Source of the DNA: Megalonaias nervosa
Taxonomy: Eukaryota > Mollusca > Bivalvia > Unionida > Unionidae
DNA length: 64,000 nucleotides
Assembly: GCA_016617855.1 (NCBI GenBank)
Contig: JAECUM010093582.1
Span: 1-64,000 of the forward strand
Direction: 5' to 3'
Position numbers and translations under genes: made by a program. Shown here one piece after another: positions 46,231 through 56,169 of this stretch (positions are counted from its first letter, which is position 1; each line of letters starts with the position of its first letter). The notes below the pieces were generated by a model. That model saw only the letters and a list, made by a program, of their open reading frames with translations. It was not told the origin of the DNA and did no database searches.

Positions 46231-46330
46231 CTTCAATGTTGATACGTCAACGATGGGTAGCCAGACGGACGATTGCTTCGCTTTATATACTTGAAGCACG
46301 GACGTGAAGGAAAACATCCCCTGACACCAA
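46231..46330 (-). promoter_or_regulatory. promoter-leader cassette for P2 (element B2)
   Basis: The minus strand reads GGGATGTTTTCCTTCACGTCC, AAGTATATAAAGCG (TATA), GTCCGTCTGGCTACCCATCG, then the ATG at 46230. Confidence 0.75.
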
Positions 46331-46568
46331 AACTAACAATGTCCATATCACCAAAAAACATGGAACGCGCGGACCTAAAAGAAACACTCAAGTTGACTTT
46401 TTTACTTATTAACACAGACATACACTATTGGACAAGACAGAGAAACGAAGTGTGGATTTTTACTGACAAAAGAAACGAAGTGCTTATAGACACGCTTCTA
46501 TTTTTTTTAACATAAACACACAATTTTTTTTTAATTGAATTAGTATGTCTTTTCTAGAGTATTGGGGT

Positions 46569-46584
46569 AGCCCTGAAAAGGGCT
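46569..46584 (-). terminator. histone-type 3' stem-loop after P1 (element B2)
   Basis: The minus strand reads AGCCCTTTTCAGGGCT, preceded by ACAAC and followed by ACCCC. TCTAGAAAAGACAT follows about 10 nt downstream. The P1 frame currently reads through it. Confidence 0.75.
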
Positions 46585-46589
46585 GTTGT

Positions 46590-46738
46590 ATTGACCGGGA
46601 GTGATGGCAATCTTTTTACTAAGATTGCATCCTCTTCTGGCAGCAGGCTTTCCCACAGGATACGGTCTGATTCTTCGGAAAGAGAAGGTGAACTCTTTTG
46701 TGTCTACTCGGCAGTGGACAAAACCTCTGTCTGGTTCG

Positions 46739-46772
<34 letters not shown>

Positions 46773-46975
46773 CTCTCTGCTGCTTCTGATGTCTATCCTT
46801 CTCTGTCCATTCTTCTTGCTTTCTTCATTTCCTCTCTGACGACCTCTTCTATCAGGTCTTCGGTCACTTAAAGCATCCTGACATTCTCTATCTTTTCAGG
46901 TTTCGGTATCAGGTTTTGCCTGACACGATGTAAATTCACGTAAGCTTCGTTCAGCTTGGCTAGTCTTGAAGGCAT
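46590..46975 (-). pseudogene. terminal Gln-rich protein P1 (element B2)
   Basis: It starts MPSRLAKLNEAY, then NLHRVRQNLIPKPEKIEN, with a TAA at 46868-46870. Beyond it, in-frame then shifted, come a Lys/Glu/Arg helix, a poly-Gln run, HCRVDTKEFTFSF and YPVGKPAARRGCNL. B1 has a TGA at the end of this stretch; here a 2-nt loss lets the frame pass the stem-loop. Confidence 0.5.
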
Positions 46976-47075
46976 CTTCGTAGGGTGACGAGTCCCCAAT
47001 GGATGGTCAGACTGGAGACTGTCTCGCTTTATATGGCTCAAACGCGGACACGATAGAAAACATTCCTACTGGGTT
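46976..47075 (-). promoter_or_regulatory. promoter-leader cassette for P1 (element B2)
   Basis: The minus strand reads GGAATGTTTTCTATCGTGTCC, CCATATAAAGCGAG (TATA), CCAGTCTGACCATCCATTG, then the ATG at 46975. Confidence 0.75.
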
Positions 47076-47261
47076 TTTGCTGGGTCGGAACGTTACGAAA
47101 GCTAATGTCATGGTGAGGGATAGAGAGAGAAGTCAAAGAGCATATATTCACAGTGGTTAATTTGAAAACAAACGACAGACACATTTTTTTCAAAAACACA
47201 ACATTTTTTATTCAACAAACAACTAACCACTAACAATTAACAATAACATCAAACAAACAAA

Positions 47262-47819
47262 CTATTTTCGACAAGGTTGACAACGTTGTGAAGTTAAGCT
47301 AGATTTCCACTGATGGAAGTCATCAGGCCATTGAAGTACACTAAGTTTCCCAGCTAAAGACAAAAAATAGCCGGAACGGTCACAAGGCCATCTATCTACT
47401 TTCTCATCGTTTCTAGAAGAGTTACGATCAAAATAAGTCACAAAATGTTCTAAAGAATATCCATGACTGCGTTGATGAAAAAAATACATACAATATTGTC
47501 CACACACCATGGAATCTGTGCCTTGTAATTTCACACTATTGAATCGTGTCGTCTGGGCATTTCTTCTCATAAAGTCGATGATGCCGTCTTCCAAAGGGGG
47601 TAATCCATACGAATGAAAATACTCCACACAGTCCTCTTTAGAGAAGTAGACGGCTACCCAATGCGTTCCTGGGAGATGACTGTCGTCCGTGTTGATGACA
47701 TAAGCTTGATGGTCTTGTGGTTTGCGATGAGGTAGTTCATCTTTACCACACACGACAGGATTCCAAGAAGCAGTGTACGAACTGTTATTCAAAAGGTAAT
47801 AAAGTTCCCAGGTATCCAT
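47262..47819 (-). CDS. pro: adenain-like maturation protease (element B2)
   Basis: An open 185-residue frame. The adenain/C48 order is His53 (GTHWVAVYF), the acidic position in EYFHSYGLPP, Gln108 and Cys110 (CGQYCMYF). The expected Asp (present as YFDLYG in B1) is His69 here, so the triad is damaged although the frame is open. The last 40 residues differ from B1, whose tail has Cys pairs (CDYCGY, CQPCQKC), pointing to a shift near 47400. It would process capsid and core precursors. It lies two genes below the MCP. Confidence 0.8.
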   Translation of the reverse strand: MDTWELYYLLNNSSYTASWNPVVCGKDELPHRKPQDHQAYVINTDDSHLPGTHWVAVYFSKEDCVEYFHSYGLPPLEDGIIDFMRRNAQTTRFNSVKLQGTDSMVCGQYCMYFFHQRSHGYSLEHFVTYFDRNSSRNDEKVDRWPCDRSGYFLSLAGKLSVLQWPDDFHQWKSSLTSQRCQPCRK

Positions 47820-47837
47820 TTTTTTCTTGTTGTTTTT

Positions 47838-48341
47838 TCATAGGTAATGATAGGTCATCAATTCAATTCTGACTTTTTGTTTGAAAATCTCTGAAAAGTA
47901 ACCGTTTCTTTGCTTCGTCTCCGTACTCTGGGCTAAGACAGCTTCGATGCGATAGATCTCTAGAGTAATCAATGGAGGGCAGAAATGATCACGCAAGCGT
48001 TTATACTATTCATTCAACACTGCTTCTTCTGAGATAAGACTCCAAGCGTCGTCCAGATACTCGTCCAATTTTTCTTCTTGACTCATTCCCAGACATTTAT
48101 CGTGTTGAATTTGACTGGGATGATCGTTTTGATATCCATAGCAATTATCCTTGGTCAATTCCGTAATTTTATCAGACAGGTGTTTGACAAAACAGGACAC
48201 TAAAGGTTGCTCTTGTTCTGGCCATCTGGACGTGACCACCTCGTCCTCTTCGTCTTTGTCCTGGGGTTCTGCTTCCACTGTATCCTCCCATTCCATTTCC
48301 AAAGATTCTCCACCATTCAAAGAGGGATAAGACTCTTCCAT
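47838..48341 (-). pseudogene. acidic protein between MCP and protease (element B2)
   Basis: It starts MEESYPSLNGGESLEMEWED, an Asp/Glu-rich segment, then SQEEKLDEYLDDAWSLISEE. A TAG (48006-48008) interrupts it, but the same frame stays open to a TGA at 47838 with a basic end (YFSEIFKQKVRIELMTYHYL). About 167 codons in total. Its fixed place next to the MCP suggests a virion or assembly role; no family recognised. Confidence 0.55.
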
Positions 48342-48346
48342 AGCTT

Positions 48347-49664
48347 CTAATAGTCTAGAATGACTTCTCTCAAACTGTTGATTTTTATGGTATTATCGAA
48401 TTTGGCATACAGGATGACGTTCACCGTCTCGGCGAGAGCTTCTGCAAACTGAAGTTCCACACGCAGTTGACCAGATTTTATAGGGTGGAAATGTCCCTCG
48501 TCGCTGCCATGGTCTGGAGTGAAATCAAAGGCCCACAAAATGTAACCTCCTGCATAATCGTCGTACGAAATGCCGTGACTGGTGTTGGTTCCTAGCTGTC
48601 CGGTAGCTTCGTACAGGGACAAGTACGATCTCATGTAATTCTTCTGGGCAAAGTTAGGTTCGACGGGTCTGGTACACAAGGTCTTGCCATCACGACTCAC
48701 TTCGATCTTGGACACTGTAGTGCTTAAACTGGAAAGGATTTTGATCATGGGCTCCGTTGAGGGCTGCATTGCTCACGATGCCAACGATTAAACGTTTGGG
48801 TAACTGTCCTTGGAACAGATGATCTTCGATCTTGGATCGAAGTCCAACAGCAATGGTGAAAGATTTCACTTCTACGCGCCGTATCGGATACTTGGCGGTC
48901 GTTCTGCGCAACGTGTGACTGATGTCGTTTCCCGCTTTAGGTAACACTTCCACGCGCCGCACGTAAAGTCTGGCTTCTTGGATGATGGTTTTGTACTCGT
49001 TGGCATGAGCCATCAAATGGAGAGCGACACTGCTGTGATTCAGTCTCAGGCGAATATCCACTACGTTGAGCAAATACTTGTGTTGAAACCACATGTCCAA
49101 ATGCAAACGATCCATCACTTCTAAACTACGTCCTTGCAGGATTTTCTTTCAACGGTCGTTAAAGCCCACAATGCGAGGATTGTCATCTGCTGTCACGGCT
49201 GTGTCGTTAAACGTGTCCTCGCCTGCTGTGTCAGGTTTCCGTACCACGCAAGCATCCAGATGAGTGTTCTTGGCCTCTTTTCTGTACGTCACGAGATATT
49301 CCAGGTACGCTTGGTAAGGGTAAGTATCCATGCTACTGCTAACCAGTTTGTTATTCAAGTACAAATCCACCTCACTGAACAAGGAATGCATGAAACTGTT
49401 GACGGGAGCTACTCTGGCGTCGTTTCCCGGATTGGTGTTGTCGGTTTTGATCACTTTCAGTTTCAGATACAAGTAACTGCTATTCAGATCGACGTAATCT
49501 TCGGGTTGTCCTTTGATTTGAAACTCGATAAGAGCTGAATCCGTCAAAGAGTAGACGGGATGAAATTCAACCCATTGGGATTCTTGCATCGTCATCATGG
49601 TGGGTGGAATGGCAAACAGATCCAATTCCTACTTAGGACAAGCGCAAAACTCTAGGTGCATCAT
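48347..49664 (-). pseudogene. MCP: double-jelly-roll major capsid protein (element B2)
   Basis: The start at 49664 is followed by a TAG at codon 12 (49629-49631). Next come ELDLFAIPPT, QWVEFHPVYSLTDSALIEF, VNSFMHSLFSEVDLYLNNKL and TYPYQAYLEYLVTY, all typical of the Polinton MCP. A further stop near 49149 and a shift near 48700-48770 break it. The C-terminal half reads VRRVEVLPKAGNDIS, QGQLPKRLIVGIVSNAALNG and INSLREVILDY. Length, about 435 codons, fits the family. It forms the capsid shell. Confidence 0.85.
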
Positions 49665-49689
49665 TTTCTGTCTGTGATTTTTTTAATAA

Positions 49690-50132
49690 TTAAATATGTC
49701 TAAGTCTCGGACGGTTCTTCTTTTCTTAGTCTTTTTAGTCCTGGGGGTGTGAAGTCCTCTGAAGGGGTGCCTTCGTCGTCTTTTTCTGTCTTGTCCTTGC
49801 TGTGGCGTCAGGGAAGAAGAAATGCCTGACTCGGCAGTGACTGGGACATTTATAGGAGTTTCTCGTCAACCCAAAACGTCTTTGCCTGTTTGAAGCAAAA
49901 CATTTTTGCCTGCTCTCAAGAAAGATTCTTTGGGGTTTTGTTTGTCGATGATGACATTTTGGAGAAATTCTTTGCCTTGCATCAAGGCGGCATCTTTCAA
50001 GGCGTGTAATCCCCGTGTCACCATCGGTTTCAAAACGGGGGCCACTGAACGAAAGGCCGATTTGAGCATATCTCCTAAGCCATGTCTTCGCTGTCGAGCG
50101 ACTCCTTGGTACATAGGATACATGACTGACAA
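49690..50132 (-). pseudogene. small basic core protein upstream of the MCP, pX/pVI-like (element B2)
   Basis: The frame 49866-50132 reads YPMYQGVARQRRHGLGDMLK, FRSVAPVLKPMVTRG and a Lys-rich helix, then a TGA. In the next frame a Lys/Arg-rich end (KKTKKRRTVRDLDIF) follows to about 49690, as expected for this family. The element A gene 5397-5852 is the counterpart. B1 has lost this gene by deletion. Confidence 0.6.
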
Positions 50133-50136
50133 GGGG

Positions 50137-50990
50137 TTAGAATAATCGTTCTCGAAAATGGAGTTTCACTGTGACTTTCCCTTTGGTGAATGGATTATTT
50201 TGTCCCAGATCTCCTTTTATAGTAATGCTGACAGTGTTGAAATACAACTTACTGACGGGCAAATAGTGAGGATGTACAAATTGAAAGGAATGACACACAG
50301 TAACGGTACGGAGGTGTGTCCCACCACGTTGCACTCCACCACATCGGAGTAAACAAAAATCAAATTCAGTCCTTGATTCATTTCTACAGGGAATTAAAAA
50401 TATTTCGCAAAATCAATTTTTCCGGTAATGGCTGGTATTTTGTTTTTCATCTTGATCAACTTTGGGTCTCCACCCAAAATGTCATACAATTCAGGACAAA
50501 ATGTAATGCCCAATACTGTGTCCTCTGAAAATTTGATCATTAGCCGACGAGCAATTTTGTGGTATTCGATCGTGACACTTTTTCTGGCTTTCTCCAAGGC
50601 TTTGGCAAACACGGCATTGAACTTGTCAGCAATCGCGTTCACCAAATGTTGACCACTAAAATAATAGCCTGGGGAAATTTTCAACCGATTAGTGGTCCGT
50701 TTAGTTTTGGGATCTTGTGTTTTCATAGAGTCACCTACAGTGACGCGTTCACCCAAGTTTTGTTGCACTTGCTCGTCATGAACGTCCACCGTAAAAGTTT
50801 TGATTTTCAATCACGATTTTGATTTGTGTAGGGTGAATCATTTTCACTAAAGCCACTTCCCAATGGGCTTTGTGATCCAATTGAATGGCCTTAAGTAATT
50901 TGGCCGTGTAACAGCATAAGGCATTGTGGGGAAATACCTCCATGGAACTGTCACTGGGTAACGTTAAGTAAAATTGGATATTCGTAATTC
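50137..50990 (-). pseudogene. penton-like minor capsid protein (element B2)
   Basis: It opens in a frame overlapping the upstream gene's end: FYLTLPSDSSMEVFPHNALC, HWEVALVKMIHP. The middle frame (50394-50810) reads LKISPGYYFSGQHLVNAIAD and GITFCPELYDILGG. A stop and shift follow, then GLNLIFVYSDVVECNVVGHT, YLPVSKLYFNTVSITIKGD and the end NPFTKGKVTVKLHFRERLF. This whole arrangement is the Polinton minor capsid (penton) family. At least three breaks. Confidence 0.75.
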
Positions 50991-51395
50991 CAGAGTTCTA
51001 GTGTCCGTGGGGTCACTGGAGGTCAGAAGAGTGTCTAAAAGAGGATTGTTGTGATGGTTATGTTGACTGTTGGAAGGGGAACTAACGTTGGACGCAAGGT
51101 TCCCGTTGTTCCCGTTAAAGGAATATTTCAGAGACGGATTTGGAAGAAGGTAACCGATGCTGAGTAAAATGGTCCACAATTGTTTGTCTCCTTGTTGTAA
51201 ACTCAAATTGGCAATGGCAGCACCGATGACACAATACACCACAAAGATTTGGCAGAAAAAGACGATTTGCGTTTTAGGCAAACGTTCTCCACACCACACC
51301 CTCAAGGGTTGCTTTTGTAGATCTTGCAGAGAAGAACTGGGGGAAAGAGTGGTCACTGCTGAAGTGGTATTGGTTGAAGCTTTGTTGAAGGGCAT
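50964..51395 (-). CDS. small two-segment membrane protein (element B2)
   Basis: Open frame of about 143 residues starting MPFNKAST. It has a QPLRVWCGERLPKTQ motif and hydrophobic segments at about residues 46-62 (IVFFCQIFVVYCVIGAA) and 75-92 (LWTILLSIGYLLPNP), followed by a Ser/Asn-rich tail. Conserved between the integrase and penton genes in B1 and in Polintons generally. The end overlaps the start of the penton gene in another frame. Function unknown; a membrane or virion role is inferred. Confidence 0.6.
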   Translation of the reverse strand: MPFNKASTNTTSAVTTLSPSSSLQDLQKQPLRVWCGERLPKTQIVFFCQIFVVYCVIGAAIANLSLQQGDKQLWTILLSIGYLLPNPSLKYSFNGNNGNLASNVSSPSNSQHNHHNNPLLDTLLTSSDPTDTRTLELRISNFT

Positions 51396-51400
51396 GATGG

Positions 51401-52503
51401 TCACTTCTTTTCATAGTCGATGACTTTCGAAGCGTCGATCCAAGAGTTAAAACTGGGAGGATATCCTTTCCAACGTACTTTGACTTCTTTGACACGCCGT
51501 TTTCCCACTTTACGAGTTCTTCGATCGAGAATGCTTTCTATCTCGCACACTTCGTCTTCTTTTTTGGTCACACGTTGTAACTCGGGCAAGTAAAACGTTC
51601 CTTTTAACACTTCCCCGTTCATGTCTTCCAATTTATAGACAGGAGGATGAAGACCACTCACTCGTTGAGTGACACGAAACAATTCGGTGGTCCAGTTGGG
51701 TAAGTAACCTTTGTCAAAAGTGCGTATGGCCAATGCGCACCCAATTCCCTACTGCCAAAATTCCACCTTTCTTGGGGACAGTCACCGTTGGGGACATACC
51801 AAACAAGCTCTCGAAGACGGTCACTTTGTTATCCGGAGTCACTTCTTGAGGGGCACGTCCGATGCTCCGATGGTAAGATTGGTTGTACGTTTTGACCAGG
51901 TGCGGTAAGACATCGATGTACCTTAGGAGTGTTGATGCGTAAAATATTTCCACATGCGTTCTTTCAAGGTGCGTTGAAAACGTTCCACGATGCTGGCTTT
52001 GGTTTCGTGATTCTCGGTGGGGAAAAAATGAATGTCATGTTTCTTCAATTCCTTTGGAAAGCTTGGTTTAGAAATTCGGTGCCTTTGTCGGTTTGCCACT
52101 GAAGAGGATGAAGACTGCTTTGTTTCAACACCAGTTGGAGGGCTCGCACTAACTCACTGCTCCATTTGGAAATCAATGGCACGACCTAAGAAAATTTGGA
52201 AAAGACGTCGATGACACAAAACAAATATTTGTAGCCACGATTGTAGGTGGCCAAATGAGAGACATCGGCTAAATCGGCTTGCCAGCGATGATCGATTCCA
52301 TCCACTCGTGTGCGACTTCTGGAAAATTTTCGTCGAATGGGTTTGTGTAAGGTGTACGTGGCTTGTTCTTGTAACCATCGTTGCACTTGAGGTAAACGGA
52401 CACTTTTCAGTCTAGTTTTGGCAGCACGATACAATTTCTGAACTCCTCCGTAACCTGCGGGATGGGATGGATCGTCGTAAATGCTGGCCAACAAATTCTA
52501 CAG
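51401..52503 (-). pseudogene. int: retroviral-type integrase with chromodomain (element B2)
   Basis: The N-terminal part reads MLASIYDDPSHPAGYGGVQK, with the upstream ATG lost, and TYTLHKPIRRKFSRSR. The core has Asp in WQADLADVSH and Asp in TDKGTEF; the Glu segment (about 51985) lies in a shifted frame. A TAG replaces a Trp codon after DVFSKFS. The C-terminal part reads DEVCEIESIL and VRWKGYPPSFNSW, a chromodomain with its aromatic residues. DDE integrase inserts the element with a six-bp duplication in this class. Confidence 0.85.
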
Positions 52504-52506
52504 TTT

Positions 52507-53179
52507 TTAATAAGTGATCCACTCTTCTCTGATGGTACTCTGAATAGGACGAGGGGGTGGTTTAGAAACGGTTTTACCTGTCCGATGTGCCACAGGAGTA
52601 GAAGTCGAAGGTAGTGGTAGTGGTGGTGGCGGTAATGGAATGGCTTTGGTCTTCTTTACTTTATTTACTTCTGGTTTCCCTTCTTTCTTTTTTACTTCTG
52701 TCGAAGGTGGAGTGGACATCATCTTTTTAAACCAAGCTTTAAGTTCTCGTTGGGGTGTATGGGAAGGGGTCAACAAGGACGCTGCAATCTGACTAGGGAT
52801 GGGAGCTGCTGACGGTGTTTGAAAGACTTCTCGTGCCCCTTCTTCCTCAAGCATCCGTGGGGCTGCATCTGTCTTGACCGCTGGGTGGTGATGGTGGACT
52901 TTTCATCAGGGTCTTAAAATCTTTGAGAGTGGGTTGAGCTTTTTCGTCTAAAGCTTTCTGGTGACAGAGTTGCAGTCGTTGCAATAGTTGACCGTATCGT
53001 TGCGATTTTTCCGTTTCTAGCAAATCGCTGAGATCCATCAGAAATTGCAATTCGTGTTGTAACTGGGGCATCTCATTCAAATCAGGATTGGGAAGTAAAT
53101 GCGGGGTCCGTTGTTCTTGCCAATGATGGTGTTCCATCCATCGTTTGTAAGGCACTAAAGCCAGTTTTCGTCCTTCCAT
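52507..53179 (-). pseudogene. Polinton-type protein preceding the integrase (element B2)
   Basis: It starts MEGRKLALVPYKRWMEHH. Then LPNPDLNEMPQLQHELQFL and DLLETEKSQRYGQLLQRL, the helical motif typical of this position, then a proline stretch with a shift near 52855. The Lys/Pro-rich second half ends REEWITY. Function unknown. Confidence 0.6.
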
Positions 53180-53244
53180 GGAATTTCAATGGTCACGTCT
53201 GAGATCTTTTGATTCCAGAGGTCCCTTTTATCTTCTTGACCCTT

Positions 53245-53661
53245 TTATCTTGGAGCTATGGCGGGTAAAACACTTCCCAACATCCCCAACATAGGTCCCG
53301 CTATTACATTGGCAAGAAGTCCTAATAGGGGTAAAAATCCTCCGCGTTGCACCAACATCTTTTTCTTTTGACGAATGGATATTTTCTTTTGGACCATTTG
53401 GCGAAGAACTTGTCGTTGTTTGGCTAAGCATTGTTTCTGGTGTTTAGACAAAGGTATCGTTCCTTTGAAGACATTCAGACAACATTCGCTCACGGTATCG
53501 ATGACGCCTTTGGAGGCGGTTTGAATGAGTTTTTTTCGGATGGGTGGAGAAGCTTTGGACAGGACGGACAACATGTCCCAATGTTTGCCTAAACGAGGAG
53601 GCAGTCCTTTCCTTTTCTTTCCTTTTGGGGTAGAAGAAGGATGTCTTTTCGGGGGTGACAT
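53245..53661 (-). CDS. small core protein with hydrophobic tail, pX-like (element B2)
   Basis: An intact 138-aa frame; the ATG at 53661 is chosen because it sits in the repeated CCAAAGATG leader context. A Lys/Arg-rich start (PKGKKRKGLPPRLGKHW) and helices (DMLSVLSKASPPIRKKLI) lead to a basic stretch (QKKISIRQKKKMLVQRGG) and a hydrophobic Gly/Leu tail (FLPLLGLLANVIAGP). The 'QRGGFLP' plus hydrophobic tail is common to small capsid-internal Polinton/adintovirus proteins and may disturb membranes on entry (inference). Confidence 0.65.
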   Translation of the reverse strand: MSPPKRHPSSTPKGKKRKGLPPRLGKHWDMLSVLSKASPPIRKKLIQTASKGVIDTVSECCLNVFKGTIPLSKHQKQCLAKQRQVLRQMVQKKISIRQKKKMLVQRGGFLPLLGLLANVIAGPMLGMLGSVLPAIAPR

Positions 53662-53752
53662 CTTTGTTGGTTGGTTGCTTGGTTCCGGGGCACACACCAA
53701 AAAATACACTAACGCCGACGACTTGGCACACGGCCTTTTATCCGTTTTTGGA

Positions 53753-53950
53753 CTATCGCTTCGTCAAAAAGGTAACGATTTGTTTTCCAACATCGGCAAA
53801 GAATCCTTCGCTTTGGTGGCTTCTCTTTTCTGGGGCCTGACGTCGATGATTACTTTTCTCGGTTGACGAGACTGTCCATTTCTTTTTTCCCTTTCCTTTC
53901 TGGACAGGAGAACGACGATGGTAGTGATGTACACTTCTTTGAGGGGGCAT
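53753..53950 (-). CDS. small Arg/Lys/His-rich core protein, second tandem copy (element B2)
   Basis: 65 residues from the ATG at 53950: MPPQRSVHHYHRRSPVQKGK, a basic middle, and an end like EGFFADVGKQIVTFLTKR. It is preceded by its own GATAAAAGG box and leader. A paralogue of the gene just upstream, with which it is currently fused in frame. Confidence 0.55.
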   Translation of the reverse strand: MPPQRSVHHYHRRSPVQKGKGKKKWTVSSTEKSNHRRQAPEKRSHQSEGFFADVGKQIVTFLTKR

Positions 53951-54247
53951 CTTTGGGGCACAAAAATACACTGACGTCCATGGCTCTACATGCGTCCTTT
54001 TATCTGATTTTTTGAGCTTGTCCTCTAACATTTTGATGAAAGTATTTACTAACTTATCCATTATTAAGAAAAATCCTCGCCTTTGGTGGCTTCTCCTTTT
54101 CTTTGGACGAGGGTGTCTTTTCAGGGATAGACGTTGATTTTTGGCTAAGCATTTTTTCGGATGACTTGACTGTCCTTTTCTTTTTCCTTTTCCTTTTTGG
54201 ACAGAAGAACGACGATAGTGACGGTGTGCACGTCTTTGAGGGGACAT
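53951..54247 (-). CDS. small Arg/Lys/His-rich core protein, first tandem copy (element B2)
   Basis: It starts MSPQRRAHRHYRRSSVQKGK. Basic middle, SHQRRGFFLIMDKLVNTFIK and a Lys-rich end. No stop precedes the next copy's leader, so the frame runs on into it, suggesting a lost stop. The tandem copies resemble adenovirus-type protamine-like core proteins in composition. Confidence 0.55.
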
Positions 54248-54302
54248 CTTTGGGCGTTCAGGAGCACACAAACACTGAACCCATCGTTTACCTCGGGTCT
54301 TT

Positions 54303-55062
54303 TTATACTGGAATGCGTCGCCATTGATTGTCGGCTCGTCGTATCATTTTCATGGCAGGCATCACTCGTCGTGGAGGGGTTCGCAACGGACTCAATCAGG
54401 ACAGTTCTTGCTTGGACAAATCCATTAAACTCTTTAACACACCCGATCTCGGACTTTGATTTTGGGGGCAGGTACTTTGTCAGCAGCGGTCACTGCCGCT
54501 AAAGAGGAAGAGGGTGTCACCGCTGGAGGAGAAGTTTTGGAGGCGCGGGTTTCCAATTTTTCATCAAATTAGGAAACACACGTGTCAAATCGGGTTTGGC
54601 AGACATCACCAGCAACGGAGAAGAGGAAGAACCTGAGGTTACTGGAGAGGCTGTCACCGTTGCGGCAGGTCATGGTTTGCGAATGTAAGGTTGCTTCCTG
54701 GCAGAAGTGTCTCTCTTGCGGGTAGAAGGTGTTTTCTGTGGACTTTTCTTTTTCTTTTTCTGAGACTGTGACCTGGTCTTGACACTGCTGATCTTTTTCT
54801 TTTTCTTCTGGGTACGTCGGGGAGTGGATTTTTCTTGGGTACGACTTTGGGAACATTGGGATCCCATTTTAAGAGGGAACGAGTGATGACACCTTCTAGA
54901 GAACCGCTACCTCCAGGTTTCAAAATGATTTGCTTTTTGGTTTGAGTGTCGATGCCAGGATCGCCCAGTTGCGTCAAGGCTACTTTGACTCTCTCAGAAA
55001 AACGTTTGGTTTGATGTGGAATGTGAATTATGCCTTGCGGGAAGAGACTGAAGGGACGTCAT
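54303..55062 (-). pseudogene. basic virion core protein (element B2)
   Basis: The start at 55062 (MTSLQSLP) shifts within ten codons into QGIIHIPHQTKRFSERVKVA, LTQLGDPGIDTQTKKQIILK and PGGSGSLEGVITRSLLKWDP. Lys/Arg clusters follow, with further shifts near 54650 and 54560. The end PRRVMPAMKMIRRADNQWRR stops in a TAA (54303-54305) lying within the next gene's TATA box. Likely DNA-binding core protein. Confidence 0.55.
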
Positions 55063-55130
55063 GTTGATGATGTGTGAGACAGACCCAAAGTAACCGAGGT
55101 TTTTATAGAAGTTTTTGGTTGTTGTTGTTG

Positions 55131-55859
55131 TTAAGTCGACGACGGGGACGTGTACACGACAGGCCCTCCGTCTTGGCACCAGTGGTGAAACAGATGGGTA
55201 CGAAATCGCAAATAATCGGGGGTGGTGGGTTTTAAATCCACGAGTAAATAAGCGTGTGGGGTTTGAGTGACATCGTCGTACGCATTTGTCAGCCAAGGCG
55301 TTCCTAACTGTTTGGCTAACACTTGCACTTGCGATTTATCTCTAGGTATTTTAAACAAGACCACGTAATCAGCATTGAGACTAATGGTGCGATGGGCTTT
55401 ACTTTGTTGAAACAAATTTTGAGTAATGTAAATGACACTGGCATTATGATGATACCATTTGCGCGTAAACCATAGTTTAATTTCTTCTTCGTTTTCTCCT
55501 AACATGTCGTGGAATATGAACAGATGGGTTTGACTAGGGTCAGACACGACCCCGTCGTCTTCGCTAGGAATGCCTTCCACGAAAACGATGGAATCGCCTT
55601 GACTTTCTCGCAGGAGGCTGTACGCTGATTGCCAGCCTTTGTAACACCACACGATTCGTTGAGGTGGAAGATCGATCAAATGATGTTTATGTTCGATCAA
55701 ACGTTTGACAAATTCGGTTTTGCCTGAACCGCCAGGTCCGGCAATGAGCATGTTAAAGGGATGGTGAAGATACAAGGCCACTCAACTGGCACAATCTAAG
55801 TGTTCGTAGATGACTTTGAAAGTGGAGGAAGAGGGAGCAGAGACAGTAGAAGTAGCCAT
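55131..55859 (-). pseudogene. genome-packaging ATPase (element B2)
   Basis: It starts MATSTVSAPSSSTFK at 55859. A TGA (55782-55784) stands where B1 has a Trp codon; from there the 217-codon frame is open. Walker A is GPGGSGKTEF; a Walker B-like strand is HLFIFHDML; sensor-like VIYITQNLF follows, then LNADYVVLFKIPRDKSQ. This is the A32/FtsK-HerA-type packaging ATPase of Polintons. A TATAAAAAC box lies 55 nt upstream. Confidence 0.85.
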
Positions 55860-56169
55860 AGTAGTGTAAGAAATGTCACGTTTGACACGAACACAGACAA
55901 GACAAAAGTTTTTATACTTTTTTCAGGACATGTTTATTGCCATCTTTAAAAGTGAACAACACGAAAAACAAAAATACATTAAAGCCAAATGGGTAAGTAC
56001 ATTAATAAATGACACATCAAAACGATTATAGTGGAATATAAACAAGTCTTTGTACAACATGTTTGGTGATCAAGATGTGGTATCGTTGGGCCAGTGTGTA
56101 ATGTTCTTAGAGTCTCTACACTCCTTGGTACAGTCACACAGGGGTCCTCCCGGAATGACCTTTCGGGGA
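55860..56169. other. ATPase promoter and 3' region of the preceding gene
   Basis: TATAAAAAC (minus strand, about 55911-55919) and an upstream AATAAAC poly(A)-like signal. The remainder resembles the B1 13868-14053 stretch and may be the end of the next gene. Confidence 0.4.
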
